Source: Paramarasmius palmivorus (taxonomy: Eukaryota > Basidiomycota > Agaricomycetes > Agaricales > Marasmiaceae). Taken from it: 64,000 nt of DNA. Where the stretch lies: the NCBI GenBank assembly GCA_037176845.1, contig JAYKXP010000004.1, positions 620,001 to 684,000 of the forward strand, given 5' to 3'. The position numbers and the translations under genes are program-made. A model generated the notes under the pieces. The model was not told where the DNA came from. It did not search any database and saw only the letters and a list, made by a program, of their open reading frames with translations. Below are positions 47,319 through 59,302 of this stretch, piece after piece. Position 1 is the stretch's first letter. Every line of letters begins with the position of its first letter.

Positions 47319-48968
47319 ATGATTATACCCGACACCAAAGACCCAAACTACTACAGCAACGATACCCATACCAACATGACTTCCCCACCTTCACTCTCCT
47401 CAAGGCCCCTTTCGCCCCCAGGAAAACAGACTCTCCCACCGATACCACCGGAAGATGATGCCTTTGATCACCATAGCATCATGTCTGGTAATACCCAGAA
47501 CAAGAATCTCGTGCGAGGGGCGTCGACAAGTCAACGCTCGGGCAGGAGCATTTCCGCGTATTCGTCAGATAACCGTCTGACGCTAGTAAACGAGGATCCT
47601 TCACCGTCTTACACAAAAGGCAGAGAAGATTCAGAAGTATCGTTAGTAGACAATGCTGCCGGCATGGGATATTCAAAGGCCTATAATGACAGAAAGTATG
47701 CAGATTTGGGTTAGTTTACCTTACTACGCCCGGGATATCAACCTCACTGTTCGTGCTAGAATACGCCGACCCATCGGCTCAGGATCGTGCATACGCTGCA
47801 GGCACGGGTATCAATCCTCTTGTTCAGGACGTTCCAAGGAATACGAAAAACAACCCGCTTGCCCGCTTCTTTGAGCAAGGAAAGTATCCTCTGCAGCAAC
47901 GGATAGAAGACAAGAAACGCGGAATTGGCAGGCAGAAAACACCCTTCGTTGGTATGTTCTTTGCATTCACATGTTTGTCTGGTCGCTGAGTTTATGATGT
48001 CAGTATGGGTTCTCACAGCCATCATGGTGGCCGTCTTCATCTACGAGCTCGTCTCGCAACAACGTGCACAAGGGTCGTTGATCTCACTCAAACCTTATGT
48101 TAATCCCATGCTTGGTCCTTCGCCATACGTGCTCATCAACGACGGTGCACGGTTCCCGCCTTGTATGAAGTCTGTTCAAGGAGCAGAGCTCAGCACACGG
48201 TTACCTTGTCTTAACAGCACATCAAACCCACCCGATCCAACCTGTCCACTCGCAGAAATCTGCGGGTTTGGCTTGGAAACCGACGATACACCAAATCAAT
48301 GGTTCCGCTTCATCACTCCTATATTCCTACATGCCGGATTCATACACATATTGCTTAATATGTTCGCCCAGTTATCCATCACCGCACAAATCGAGCGAGA
48401 AATGGGCAGCGGAGGCTTCTTTATTACATACTTTGCAGCAGGAATCTTTGGAAACATCCTAGGAGGCAATTTCTCCTTAGTTGGCTCACCTTCTGTGGGA
48501 GCTTCAGGGGCGATATTTGGGACCATTGCCGTTACTTGGGTTGATCTCTTCGCTCATTGGAAGTATCAATACCGACCGGTGCGGAAGCTTGTCTTTATGA
48601 CTATCGAGCTAGCAATTGGTATCGCTATCGGGTTTATACCCTACGTGGACAACTTTGCTCACATAGGCGGATTCTTGATGGGTCTGCTTGTTGGCACGGT
48701 CTTCTACCCTGTCATTTCGGAGACGAAGAGACACAAGGGTATTATGTGGGCCTTCAGGCTCGCAGCGATCCCATTGGCTATCGTGTTGTTCGTAGTATTG
48801 ACAAGGAACTTCTATACCGGGGATCCGTATGCAGGTGAGTTCTCTCAGATATTGGCGTCAAACAATAGCTCATTTCCGTGTGTAGCCTGTGGGTGGTGCC
48901 GATACCTTTCCTGCATACCCACTAGTTCAAATAACCAATGCCAAGGCACAGGGTTGCAGAGCTTCTAA
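47319..48968 (+). CDS. Rhomboid-family intramembrane serine protease
   Basis: The cytosolic N-terminal region (MIIPDTKDPNYYSNDTHTNM, with a second ATG at 47376) is followed by a rhomboid membrane domain. The membrane region starts VWVLTAIMVAVFIYELV, then a loop with conserved cysteines, then FITPIFLHAGFIHILLNMFA. The catalytic serine is in GASGAIFG, and the partner histidine is in DNFAHIGGFLMGLLVG. A last exon gives ACGWCRYLSCIPTSSNNQCQ, a Cys-rich tail typical of the fungal secretory-pathway rhomboids. Both dyad residues are present, so it is probably active. Introns near 47.71, 47.95 and 48.83 kb. Likely in the Golgi or plasma membrane; substrate unknown. Confidence 0.9.
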
Positions 48969-49155
48969 ACTATGTGGACTGACGTCGTTATCATCGGACT
49001 ACCATACCATTATCCTATCTGACATTAACATTTATCTCACCTCATAACATCTCTGCCATGTATTTAAATCGACGAGCAATGAATTTTATCAGTCATGAAG
49101 ACAAATCATCTTATCTTGAGAGGGATACAGTACTTTACATTTGCGAACAGTCCGC

Positions 49156-49953
49156 TCATGCTCTTGCCCACTTCCATTCAAATTCACTGATGCTGACTGG
49201 TGCTCCTGCCTTCTCATCATACTCCGTCCACATATCTTCTGATAGATCGATGTCGTCAAATTTAGTTCCCTTGGGCGAAGCAGCCTTCCACGGATCCTAT
49301 CAAGCACACATCAACCGAGTTGAGAAATGGTGAAAGAAATGAGTACTTACCCTTGGTTCAAACCCAACAAACTCTAACCCTCTGCATTCTACTTTCAACA
49401 AGGGTGCAAATTGCCCAGAGTCCTCTTCCGTGTACGCTCTGGTCGGATAGGATGAATCAAACTTGGCCGAACTTTCGCGTTTGCAAAAGGTGCATCTCCA
49501 GACAAAGTTCGCTTTGGCACCTTTACCACCTGCTACCTCAAATTCCTCCTGCAGGTACATTAGAGAAGGACGAAAACTTTCGAGAGGAAAGGACACGCAC
49601 TGCTCGGTTCAGAGAAACGACTTTGGGGTGTTTCTCATTGCAAGATGTGCATTTGACCTTTCGGACGAGATTGTAGTTCGCGATTCGCAGTGAAGATTCG
49701 CATGGTGGTTCAAATCAAATTTCCGATTCCCACAGATGACGAATTTTAGCAATTGATAACCAGATAAGTAGATGGTGGGATATGATAGGTGGTCTCGTAC
49801 CTCAAAGAAATAGTCGAAAGTGGCGGGATCGGCTGGCTCCAGCGATGCGATGTTCTCGAGTTCAGCCTTGATTGAGAGTTGTAGTAGCTGAATGCTCCCT
49901 TTTCAGCCTTCTAGCAAAGTCCGGAAGAAAGGTCGAATACAACTCACAACCAT
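49156..49953 (-). CDS. CXXC zinc-binding protein, DUF866 (C1orf123/CZIB-like)
   Basis: Five exons read on the minus strand give MVLLQLSIKAELENIASLEP, FDYFFEVKCTSCNEKHPKVV and NFVWRCTFCKRESSAKF. They continue with YTEEDSGQFAPLLKVECRGL, then WKAASPKGTKFDDIDLSED, and end EFEWKWARA. The two CxxC pairs (CTSC, CTFC) form the zinc site of DUF866, a small conserved eukaryotic protein of unknown cell role. The exons are small, and only one exceeds 60 codons, so the gene would be missed by ORF length. A size of about 165 residues matches the family. Confidence 0.87.
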
Positions 49954-50396
49954 GCTGGTGATAGTGAAAGAAGAGTGTCGTTAATTGGCCTGATTTGGCG
50001 CGCGTCAAAATAGTCAGTGCTCAATATTAATATTCAATATTGATACATGATGACCGATCCGAGTCGTATCACTCTGGGAGAAGTCGGGTAGAAGTGCACT
50101 GGTATATTGAATCATAAGGTGGCACAACCGAAGGCTCCAGGACCATACGATATATGATAGAGGAAGAACAAAATCATCGTCAGATATAATCGTACTAAAA
50201 GGGAAACGTAGTAGACTGAGTATCCATGGTTAAAAGAGTGTGGTATGTTCAACGTTCACGAACCAAGACAACAAGACTAAAAAAAGGGATAGAGCAGGTA
50301 GAAAGGGAAGAAGGCACAAAGGTAAGTACGCGGTCAATGAGTGGTAAATATTCCCGCCGTTGCAATGCGAACCCACAAAATCTCCGAGAATACCAT
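49954..50396. other. Intergenic region with AT-rich inverted repeat
   Basis: DUF866 promoter and septin 3' UTR. TCAATATT (50021-50028) and AATATTGA (50036-50043) form a perfect 8-bp inverted repeat around AATATTC, about 70 bp upstream of the DUF866 start. It may be a regulator site. No gene is seen. Confidence 0.4.
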
Positions 50397-52113
50397 TTAG
50401 GCCCTGAGGAACCGCTTCCTAGTCTGTTGAAGTAGAAACGTAAGTCGTTGAATTCATGAGCCGGGTGATAACTTCTTACAGAATTCTTTTCAGGAGTGAT
50501 AGGCCGACCAGACTCGATCTTCCTCTTCTTGTCCTCGAGATCTAGACGCTGCTTTTCAAGTGCCTCCTTCATCTCCTTGTGTCGGGCGTATAGTTCCTCC
50601 TCGGACTGCTTCAATTTGGCTTCCTTCTCCTGGACCTTTTGCTGGAAGACCATCTTCATCTCTGCCTCCATTTTAGCGAGCTTGGCTTCGTGCATCGTGC
50701 GCTCCTCCTGGAGACGAGCAGCAGGGCTAACCGATACCGTCAGAAACCTGAGTGCCTTGTCAGAACGGCCACTTACTTGACTTCCTTGAAGACGCTAGAG
50801 TCTTGGGTAACGCCCATGCTGACAAGTTTCTCTGTACGCCAGTTCTCGTAGAGGACGTCGTTAGTGTGCTCTCTGAGCTCCTCCATGTAAGTGCGGACCA
50901 ACATTTGTCTGAGTTTGACAAAGTCACAGTGGTCTTCGTTGTCGACTTCGACGACACCCCAAGGGTAAGCACGTCCTCTGACCTGCCTGCCATCAGGAGT
51001 ATCGACGACCCTGTCAGAGCCAACGACAGCAAAGGGTATTTTGCTGGCAATTTCTTCTGCTTCCGCGATGCTCTCCTCGTCCTCATTCTCGTATGTTGGT
51101 GCTTGGAAGATGTGAATGTTGTGGTGCGCAATGTCGGCAAGGATCTACAAGCAACGGTTTAGCGAGTATGGGAAAAAAAACTTGACGACTGTTGTTACCC
51201 GCTGCTTGAAGTCCGCAATCTCCTCGTCGGTCATGGTATCAGCCTTGGCGATAACAGGGATCAAATTGACTTTTGTGTGCAGTCGGCGCATAAACTCAAT
51301 GTCAATTTGCTTGAGACTATGACACGAAGAATGGTGAGCTGTAAATATAGATGGCCGTAATGGAAGGTGGCTCACGAGTGACCTGTCGGTTGAATGAAGT
51401 AGAGACAGGCATGGACACGATTGTCAACAATCTTCATGCGGTTGACACGGTTCTCTTGCTCAAGGTAGGAGTCGAAACGGGATTCGATGTCATCGAGAAT
51501 GGGCTTCCAGCTGGACACGTAAACAGCGTTAGGAGTTGCTGAAGACGAGAAGAATGATTGGGGCTATACCTCTCATCATTGTTGACAAAGTCGCCGAAAC
51601 CAGGGGTGTCCACGACGGTAAGGTGGAGACGCACGCCGTTCTCTTCAATATCTACACGTAAACGGAAGCTAAGTTTATTGCAATTCGGGAGCGGATGACA
51701 ACAGCAGAGCACCCACCTGCGCCTATGCTCTCGATGGCGACGGTCTTTGGCCTTTCCGCAGAAGGAGGTAGGTGCTCCTTAGGAGGATAGAGAGTGGTGT
51801 TGAAGAGAGTATTAATCAAGGTCGACTTTCCCAAACCAGACTCCCCTGATAATAGAATTCGAGCAGTCAGTGAAAAATTGCCAACTCATTGAGCAAACAC
51901 TTGAAAAAACGAACCGACGACCATAGCAGTAAATTGGAAACCCTTCCTGACACTCTTCCTGTGGACTTGGTTAGGAAGGTTCGCGAAACCGACGTATCCC
52001 ATTAGTTTTTTGCGAATGACAGAAGACAATCCAGAGGTGGTAGGCTGGCCCAAAGAGGGGTTTGAACCGGGCACACTTCCATTAGAATATACACCAGAAT
52101 AAGAGTCGGACAT
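50397..52113 (-). CDS. CDC3: Septin, Cdc3/SEPT7 type
   Basis: Septins are GTP-binding proteins that form filaments and rings at septa and hyphal tips. Start [20 protein letters not shown] (ATG 52113). The sequence includes [20 protein letters not shown] (polybasic region), [15 protein letters not shown] (G1), VDTPGFGD (G3), AKAD (G4) and [15 protein letters not shown] in the septin unique element. The long C-terminal coiled coil ([20 protein letters not shown] and on) is like SEPT7/Cdc3. After the last intron the protein ends STRKRFLRA. About nine introns, several very close together. Group assignment to Cdc3 rests on the [12 protein letters not shown] stretch and the coiled coil. Confidence 0.9.
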
Positions 52114-52408
52114 CTTGGGCAGAGAATGAGCGACAAGGAAGGGAAGGAGAAAGGGTAAAAAATACGGGGGTTGCTGGCGTGATTGAAGGTATAGGCGAAG
52201 CGCTTTCTCCCAGGAATTCTCCCACGACACTCGTGGGCAGTACCAGCCGTGGTCTAGGCGAAATCACAATCTTCTACAGTAACATAAGCTCAACTCGTCA
52301 GAGAAAAACCCTAGAAAAAGATTATAGTATCTTACCACACCGTAAGGTATCTTCATTGCTGCTGCTGGTCATGTTTGCTCACGTTCTGGTTTTACAGTCG
52401 CCACGCTT

Positions 52409-53017
52409 CTACAACGTGAAAGTACGTATGTCGTTGATTGTGCTACATATATACAGCATACTATTAATCAGGTCGTTCCTTGCATGTGCTCGATGGGTAT
52501 CTTCTTTTAATCTGCAAAGTTGATGAACTTTGGTGAACATTTCCATTTCCTCCTGTGATATTGTGTCTTGCTCCGGACACGACGGTTCCTGCGAATATGA
52601 TTCTTCTCTGGTCTGTAACCACAGACGATAATCCTTCTCCCATTCGTCGAGAGCAGTCCTGGACCCACGACGAACCGCTCTCGGCGGCATGCTTGGGCTT
52701 GATTCGGGACTTGTTGTAGTGGAATCAGTAAGTGACCTTCGCCTCGCACTTCTAACATCATATATCGTTCGCCCCCGGACCCCATCCCGCAAGGGAGAAT
52801 AGCCAAATGCTGGTCGTAGCGACTTCCTCCTCTCTTTGACCCGGTCCGTACGAAGAGTATCACTCCATCCCAGGTTGTAGTTTGGCAATCCCTTGCGCTG
52901 TGCGCCCTTCTGCCGATATCGTTTGTGCTCTGCAGAGCAGAGCAGATCGGAACGTTCGCGAGGAAATGCGGAAGCTAGTAGAGCCGTATAGGCGTTCGCG
53001 TTTCCGCAGTCTATCAT
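52409..53017 (-). CDS. Hypothetical protein, basic, unknown function
   Basis: One open frame of about 200 codons without a needed intron, starting MIDCGNANAYTALLASAFPR. No domain is recognised. The N-terminal half is Arg/Lys-rich, with possible phospho-sites (ARRRSLTDSTTTSPESSPS), then EWEKDYRLWLQTREESYSQE, an amphipathic helix-like segment. The C-terminus may be mis-set, since other frames overlap. It lies between the septin and nitrilase genes on the same strand, with gaps of about 270-300 bp. It is called because of its length, composition and orderly spacing. Confidence 0.5.
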   Translation of the reverse strand: MIDCGNANAYTALLASAFPRERSDLLCSAEHKRYRQKGAQRKGLPNYNLGWSDTLRTDRVKERRKSLRPAFGYSPLRDGVRGRTIYDVRSARRRSLTDSTTTSPESSPSMPPRAVRRGSRTALDEWEKDYRLWLQTREESYSQEPSCPEQDTISQEEMEMFTKVHQLCRLKEDTHRAHARNDLINSMLYICSTINDIRTFTL

Positions 53018-53285
53018 CGTGATATGGGTTTTAATGTGATGAGTAGAAGTGAGGCACAGTGGCACCGACGTCGTGTGTCTAGGATATCTGTGATGTGGGA
53101 TCTGAGGTCAGAATGTCCATGACAGTGGACTTTATAAGCACGGAAGTACGATGGAGCTTTCGAATAGTAGATCGAATTCCTTTGTGACTCAACAAAGATT
53201 TTATTGTTGAACAAAAGCAACTCAGGGCAGTTTCCCTTGTTTCCGTTCAGCAATTCTTTCGACTGTTTCACTACTCCTGTACAAC

Positions 53286-54542
53286 CTAGGCCTGGCTATT
53301 GATGCATTGTATTTGTGGTACGTTGGCTTTGAACTCAAAGACTACAAGTGGCGTGAGTATACTCAGGAGACAAGTATGTACCACAAGACTAACCGTCTGG
53401 TCGTGCATAGTGCCCAGTTACATCCAAATCAAACTTGCCCCTAACACATTCATCCAGATCCAAATCCGCGGTCAACACGCCCTCCTTCCCAAGTAGGGGA
53501 CCGGCAAGTACCTTCCCCAGCGGGTCGACAATAACGCTTCCCCCTGCAATCATGATATTGTCAGGATTACGAGCATTTGCGTCTGCAACGGCGTGATCCG
53601 ATGGATAATCCTTCTCCTGTGCGAACTGGCAGGCAGAGAGAACAAAACAGCGCCCTTCCAGAGCGATGTGTATCATCGAATTTTGCCAAACAGGTCGCGC
53701 GTCAACGGTGGGTGCGCAGTAGATCTGTGTGCCAAGGGAGAAATAATGATATCGTACTGAAAGTCAATACCCGATTCAGCGACTATCCAACGCCATTTAC
53801 TAGTGCACGCACGTAGAGGCATGTAATTCTCCCTTCGGAACTATGTCAAACTTGGAAAGCACTGGGGATACAGGAGTCCGCTTACCAGCAAATTGTAGCT
53901 GATAGCTTGGCTTTCACAATTGAGGGCAGGTTCGCGTCTATGGAAGGGAAGGATCGCTCCAGGACAGGAAGAGTAGAGCCATCCCCTTGCCCCCAAATAA
54001 GTCTCTCGCTTCCAGTTGGAACGAGTTTCCGATGTCTGGCCACGAATCCTTCGCTTGGGTCGACAAAAATCACAGTGCAGTACAGGGTACCGCCGTCTCT
54101 CTCAATAACACCCACGACAAGAAACACACCGGTATCTTTGCTAACCGACTCTATCTTTACAATAGCCGGCGAGGACGTGGACACTTCGATCGCTGATGCA
54201 TGATATCGGCGGAATTCTTCTCTGCCTTCTGGGGAACGCTCGCCGACTTTCGCGCCAAACGTTGACATTTTGGGGTAACCACCTATACTATTCAAGGACC
54301 GTCATGTCAGAGTCAAGAAAAATTGATGTATGGTTCATACAAGGCCTGTGATATTTAAACGAAATCGATCAGTGTTTTGCGATTCAAAAAGAGGACTAAA
54401 GTACCTCCGGAAACACAGCGAGTTGAGCGCCCTCACTCTTTGCTTCACGCGTGAGGCGCTCGAGCTTGTCAAGAGTATCCGGAAGGGAATATTCATGAGT
54501 GCAAGTTTGAACGACTGAGGCACGAACGATATTACGAGCCAT
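53286..54542 (-). CDS. Nitrilase/cyanide hydratase family protein
   Basis: Carbon-nitrogen hydrolase. Start [20 protein letters not shown] (ATG 54542). The catalytic triad is visible: Glu in AVFPE, Lys in RHRKLVPT, Cys in ATICWENYMPL, the last formed across an intron. Next come [50 protein letters not shown] and [21 protein letters not shown] short last exon ends [17 protein letters not shown] at 53286. The [12 protein letters not shown] motif is typical of fungal and plant nitrilases. It may hydrolyse nitriles or cyanide; the exact substrate is not evident. Six or so exons; all splice joins keep the family sequence. Confidence 0.9.
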
Positions 54543-54698
54543 AATGGAAGTAGGGAAGAAAGGGATTTGAAAGGAGATCCGAGAAGTCTTTTCGGAAATC
54601 GCGCGACAATTGATAATCGTTGCCCACGCTGACTAAAGGAAATCTGGGAATATGATATGATTCTAACATGTACGGACAAAGGGCGACAGAATACTGTA

Positions 54699-55690
54699 TT
54701 ATGACGGATTTGTGCTAGGTTCAGGTAACCACTCTTGAGGGAAGTCACGTATCGTGGGGCGGTTGAGCAGCCGTCCGCGAAGATGCTCTCCTTTCTTCGC
54801 CTTTCTTGCCTTGGAGTACATATGGCGAATGTCCAGGGGAATGTCCCTGAATGTTTCGTCGAGAGTCTGCAGGATAAGGGAAGTAAGACAAACAGCAAGG
54901 GCAGAGATAAAAAGCGACGCACATTAGCCTCCTTAATCAACAAGTCCAGTCTGTCACTTATCCACTTCAAGTTTTGTTCCGGATTCGGAAAGTCCTCGCA
55001 TGAGATTTTCACGAACCCATTCCCCCAGGCCGACAGCCCACTGACACCACTGTCCGCTGGTGGACGAATTGACCACCTTGGTCCGGCCAGCAGCTTGAAC
55101 TTGTGTATTGCCGCTTCATTCCGAAGAGGTAAATCGTCAATTGCAACAGTAACGACGCGCTTTGCTGTAGCAGGATGCTCCTCGCCAGCGTATTGTATGG
55201 AGCGGACGATGAGACAGTCTGTTTTTAGAGGCTTGAAAGGTTTCCGGTAGGCTGGCAGAGGTGCTGTTAGCAAAAAAAGCAAAGCTCAATGACACCTCAC
55301 GCACCAACAAGTTTGGGCATTTCGTGTTCAATTAGCCGTAGATAGTGTAGCGTTTGACGGTGCTCGCTGTTTGCTTCCACAGTCAGCTGCACTCCGAAAA
55401 GAACACGTCTGCACCCACCTAAGCATATGGTGTCCAGCTGAAGCAGTATCGTCGTCGAGATAGGTCTGGTCCAATTCTTCTTCCACCTCGTGTACAGTCT
55501 GGTCGTACATTGTATCCGATTCATCCTCGAAGGCTTTTCTCTCCTCGCGTCTTTCTTTCCTGGTGAGTGTTGGTTTTGGCTTTTTTGCGAGTACGGGGAG
55601 AGAGGGATGGTAAGAACGGAGACCTGTGTCCGCTCTGGGGCAGCTCCTGACGCAAGTCCTAGTAAATTGACTTGCCAGCCGGAAGGCCAT
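54699..55690 (-). CDS. MRPS35: Mitochondrial small-subunit ribosomal protein mS35
   Basis: Component of the mitochondrial ribosome small subunit (yeast Rsm24 group). The start at 55690 gives a presequence-like leader MAFRLASQFTRTCVRSCPRA, then TLTRKERREERKAFEDESD. After introns it continues QTLHYLRLIEHEMPKLV, PAYRKPFKPLKTDCLIVRSI, IQYAGEEHPATAKRVVTVAI and IHKFKLLAGPRWS. The last exon, after a GTGCGT...CTGCAG intron, reads TFRDIPLDIRHMYSKARKAK and IRDFPQEWLPEPSTNPS. These are hallmarks of the MRP-S35/S28 domain. It is head to head with MTR10, 108 bp apart. Confidence 0.87.
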
Positions 55691-55798
55691 GGTGGTCGGG
55701 GAAAAGAAATTCTGGCCGTGTCGCGGGCTTGAATGACGGAATAAACAGTGATCAACCAAGCCCTTCCTTTCTTTCTCCCAAATTTTATCTCATCAAAA

Positions 55799-58700
55799 AT
55801 GTCCGACATCCAGGCCTTGCTGGCTGCTCTCGATGTCTTTGCTCGTGCTCCGGATAAGGCCCAGCTAGACACTGCAAATAGCTGGCTTCAGGATTTTCAG
55901 CATTCCGTGAGTGGCTCATTCACTTACAATCAGTGGTTCTCGCTCATTCTTTTGTATGTAGCCTGAAGCCTGGTCAGCTTGCAACGTTCTTCTCCTCTCT
56001 CCAGACGCCCCACCTGCAGCCAAAGTATTCGCAGCGCAGACATTTCGGGCAAAGGTACGTGCATAGCCAGTCTACAGGTTTCACCTCATCTCAATCTTCC
56101 AGGTCACGTACGACCTCAATCAACTAGATCAATCGCAGCTACCCGGCCTCCGCGATACTCTTTTAACTGCTTTGGAGAAGTATCAGAGTGGTCCTCGTGC
56201 GATCGTTGTACAGCTCTGTCTAGCGTTGGCAGGCCTCGCACTCCAATTTCCTGGGTGGCAGGATGCTATTCAAAGTATCATCACTTCCTTCGGTTCCAAT
56301 CCACAGACAGTACCCGTTCTCCTCCAATTTCTGACACTACTACCGGAAGAACTCCACACAAACTCGAGGATTCCCATAACAGTCAGTTGTTTTTCAAGCC
56401 AGCATATTCCCGCCACTCAACCTCCGGCTCCAGGACTACGAGTGGAACGAGCGCGTTTCACAAATATTGACCAACAACGCGAAGCAAGTACTTGAAATAT
56501 TAACGATGTACATCCAAGCAACTGGTGCGTTGCTCTGTTCGGAGCGCCCTTACATATACTCATCGATTCATTCAGGCGTAACTATTGAGGTTCAGAACCA
56601 GATCTTCAACTGTTTGCGAAGCTGGCTACTTGCAGGAGAAGTCAGTACATCGGATATGGCAACATCTCCGCTTCTGGGATTTGCCTTTGACGCTCTTGCA
56701 TCCGAGGCATTGTTTGACTCTGCAGTCGACGTGATATGCGAGCTGATTCACGAGACTCAAGAGATCGACGACAACATGCCTGTCATCGAGCTCATTGTTC
56801 CTCGTGTCATTGCGCTCAAACCCCTCATTGCGCAACACAGCGATGATGCAGACAAGATTCGTGGATACGCAAGGATATTTGCTGAAGCTGGCGAGACATA
56901 CCGAATGCTCATAGTGCATCATACCGACACCTTTTTCCCGATCGTTCAGGCTCTGGTAGAATGCTCTGCACACCCAGATCTGGACATTGTTCCTATCACC
57001 TTTCCGTTCTGGGCTCGTCTTGCACAAGTCATCGGCAAGAAGTCCTCTGTGCCTCCTTTGTTTGTACAAGCATACCAGACTATCATGAGAGCCATCATCG
57101 ATCACTTGCGCTTCCCACCGGACTCCTCGCCCTTAACCGGCCAAGAAGCTGACGACTTCCGCTCTTTTAGGCACGTAATGGGCGACACGCTGAAGGATTG
57201 TTGCGAGGTGTTGGAGCCGGAAGCGTGTTTAATGGCAACATACGATATGATCACCGCTGGTTTGGCTAATACAAACGGCCCTGTCTCGTGGCAAGCAATA
57301 GAAGCGCCTCTGTTTGCGCTCCGCTCGATGGGAGCACAGGTCAACCCCAAGGACGAAACGGCAGTCCCGAAAATCATGGATCTCATACCCTCTCTTCCCC
57401 AGCATCCTCGAGTGCACTACGCAGCTCTATTGATCATTTCACGCTACACCGAATGGATCAACATGCATCCACAGTATATCCAACCACAACTTCAGTACAT
57501 CGACGCAGGATTCCAAAGTACTGATCCTGAAGTCAATGCTGCTGCCGGACAAGCTCTTAAATGGCTTTGCTCGGACTGTAAACAGGCAAGTCTATGCTCT
57601 CGTCTGTCCACTTGTCGCTGTCTAAACATCATACTCTATAGCATCTTGTTGACGTGCTTCCAACACTTCATAACTTCCTCAATACTTCAGGCACTAGATT
57701 GTTGCAGGATGATCGGCGTCAAGTGTATGAAGCTATTGCGCACGTCATATCTGCCATGCCAATGGAGAGGGCTGCACAATCTCTAAAAACCTTCTCGCTT
57801 GACATCTTGTCCCGGCTGCACGCTGTCGCGAGCAAGCCGGTGCCTGCCACAAAGCAAGAGCTGCAAGACGTTGGGGGTAAGTCCACCACTAGTCTGGAGA
57901 AAAACTGAACTTAGTATTACCTTTAGATGGCCTTGAAAATCTCGAAACGATGCTAGATATCATCCGCAGCTTTGGTGAAGAACTTCCTGCGGCATGCCAA
58001 AACACTTGCGAGGAAGCTTGGACAATATTTGACGCCTTTATCTCCAAATATGGTGCCGACCCCGACATTGCAGAAAGGACGACCCGTGTTCTGAGACATG
58101 GTCTCAGCTTTTTCGATTCGGCCGTACTTCCCATTGCTTCGAGCATAGTGGCAAGGATGTCTTTTGCCTTCGAGAGCACCAGTATTTCGAGTTACCTTTG
58201 GATTGCAGGCAAGATAGTTGGAAGGTTTGGTGACAAAGAGGACCCGAATTTGAGAGGATCTTTCAAAGAGATATACGAACGGTCTACCGGCAAGGTCGCA
58301 TCAATTCTTCAAGTGAAAGCTGCTGGAACAATCCCTGACGGTATGTTATATTAATCTTCCCAATGTTGCAAAGCTAACGGTCAAATAGTTCTGGAAGATT
58401 ATGTCCAGATGCTCATTCAAATATTAACACAGGCACCAGACATCTTCTTCCAGTCTTCTGTGCTGCTTCTAGCCTTCCGTGCATGCACGGCAGCACTCAC
58501 GCTCGTTCAATCAGACACTATATTCGCAGCCTTGGACTTGTTCCGCATGATCTTCACACACGATTGCTTGGATCCAAATCCCCCAAAGGCACCGCCTCCA
58601 AATTTTATTCATTACGCAAACGCCATTCACAGCGTCGTAGATGCGGTCGGTTCCGACTTCATTGGTTTCCTGCTCAATGGTTTAGTTGGAGATTTCCCAC

Positions 58701-59023
58701 CCGAATCCGATTCCATGGTTGTGTCTATCTTCCGGTCGATGTCTTCCACCTGGCCAGCCCAAATGCTGTTGTGGATGCCCTCCATTGTCCAACAACTTCC
58801 CATGGCGGTTGCCCCCAATCCTGTCAAAGAACAGTTCCTTAGTCAGTTGAGCAGGTTTGTGTTTCATGCTATCAGTATATGGAATACGCCCTGATGTTCC
58901 CTTATTTTTATCAGTGCTATCAATGAGAAGCGCTTCGATCAAGTCAAGTATGCTGTCATTTCCCTTCATAGAGCTGCCAGGAAGGTCCGTGAGAGACGTA
59001 GGGCGGGGGCATTAGAACGGTGA
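55799..59023 (+). CDS. MTR10: Importin-beta family Mtr10/transportin-SR
   Basis: Nuclear import receptor for SR-type and other RNA-binding proteins, with a role in tRNA traffic in yeast. Start MSDIQALLAALDVFARAPDK. The N-terminal importin helices continue LDTANSWLQDFQHS, then PEAWSACNVLL and AAKVFAAQTFRAK (exon joins). They are followed by VTYDLNQLDQSQLPGLRDTL, and many HEAT repeats follow (for example FGSNPQTVPVLLQFLTLLPE, LDIVPITFPFWARLAQ, FFQSSVLLLAFRACTAALTL). It ends ISLHRAARKVRERRRAGALE plus R. About 950 residues, as expected. The largest exon runs from about 56570 to 57585. Confidence 0.92.
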
Positions 59024-59302
59024 GAAGGATGATGTATAAATCATGAGACAATTAGCACTGTTTGTATACCGTATATACTGTATCTGTAACGGAGTATGTC
59101 TGGAGTATGTAGTAGGTAGCATTACTTTCGCAAATTTTATTCAAGTGCAATCTTTTATGCAGGTTACCGCAAGGTTGCCGGATGAGGGTTACCGGAACAA
59201 GCGACTTCACGCTCGGAGTGGGAACAAACAGAAAGACAAACAAATCTCGTTCTATCTTCACCGACTCCAGACCGTGGTGATTTGCATTCTCCAGCCGTCT
59301 TC

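Noticed and set aside
54735..55250. 171-codon plus-strand ORF
   Set aside because: Fully antisense to the well-supported mS35 gene; a shadow frame.
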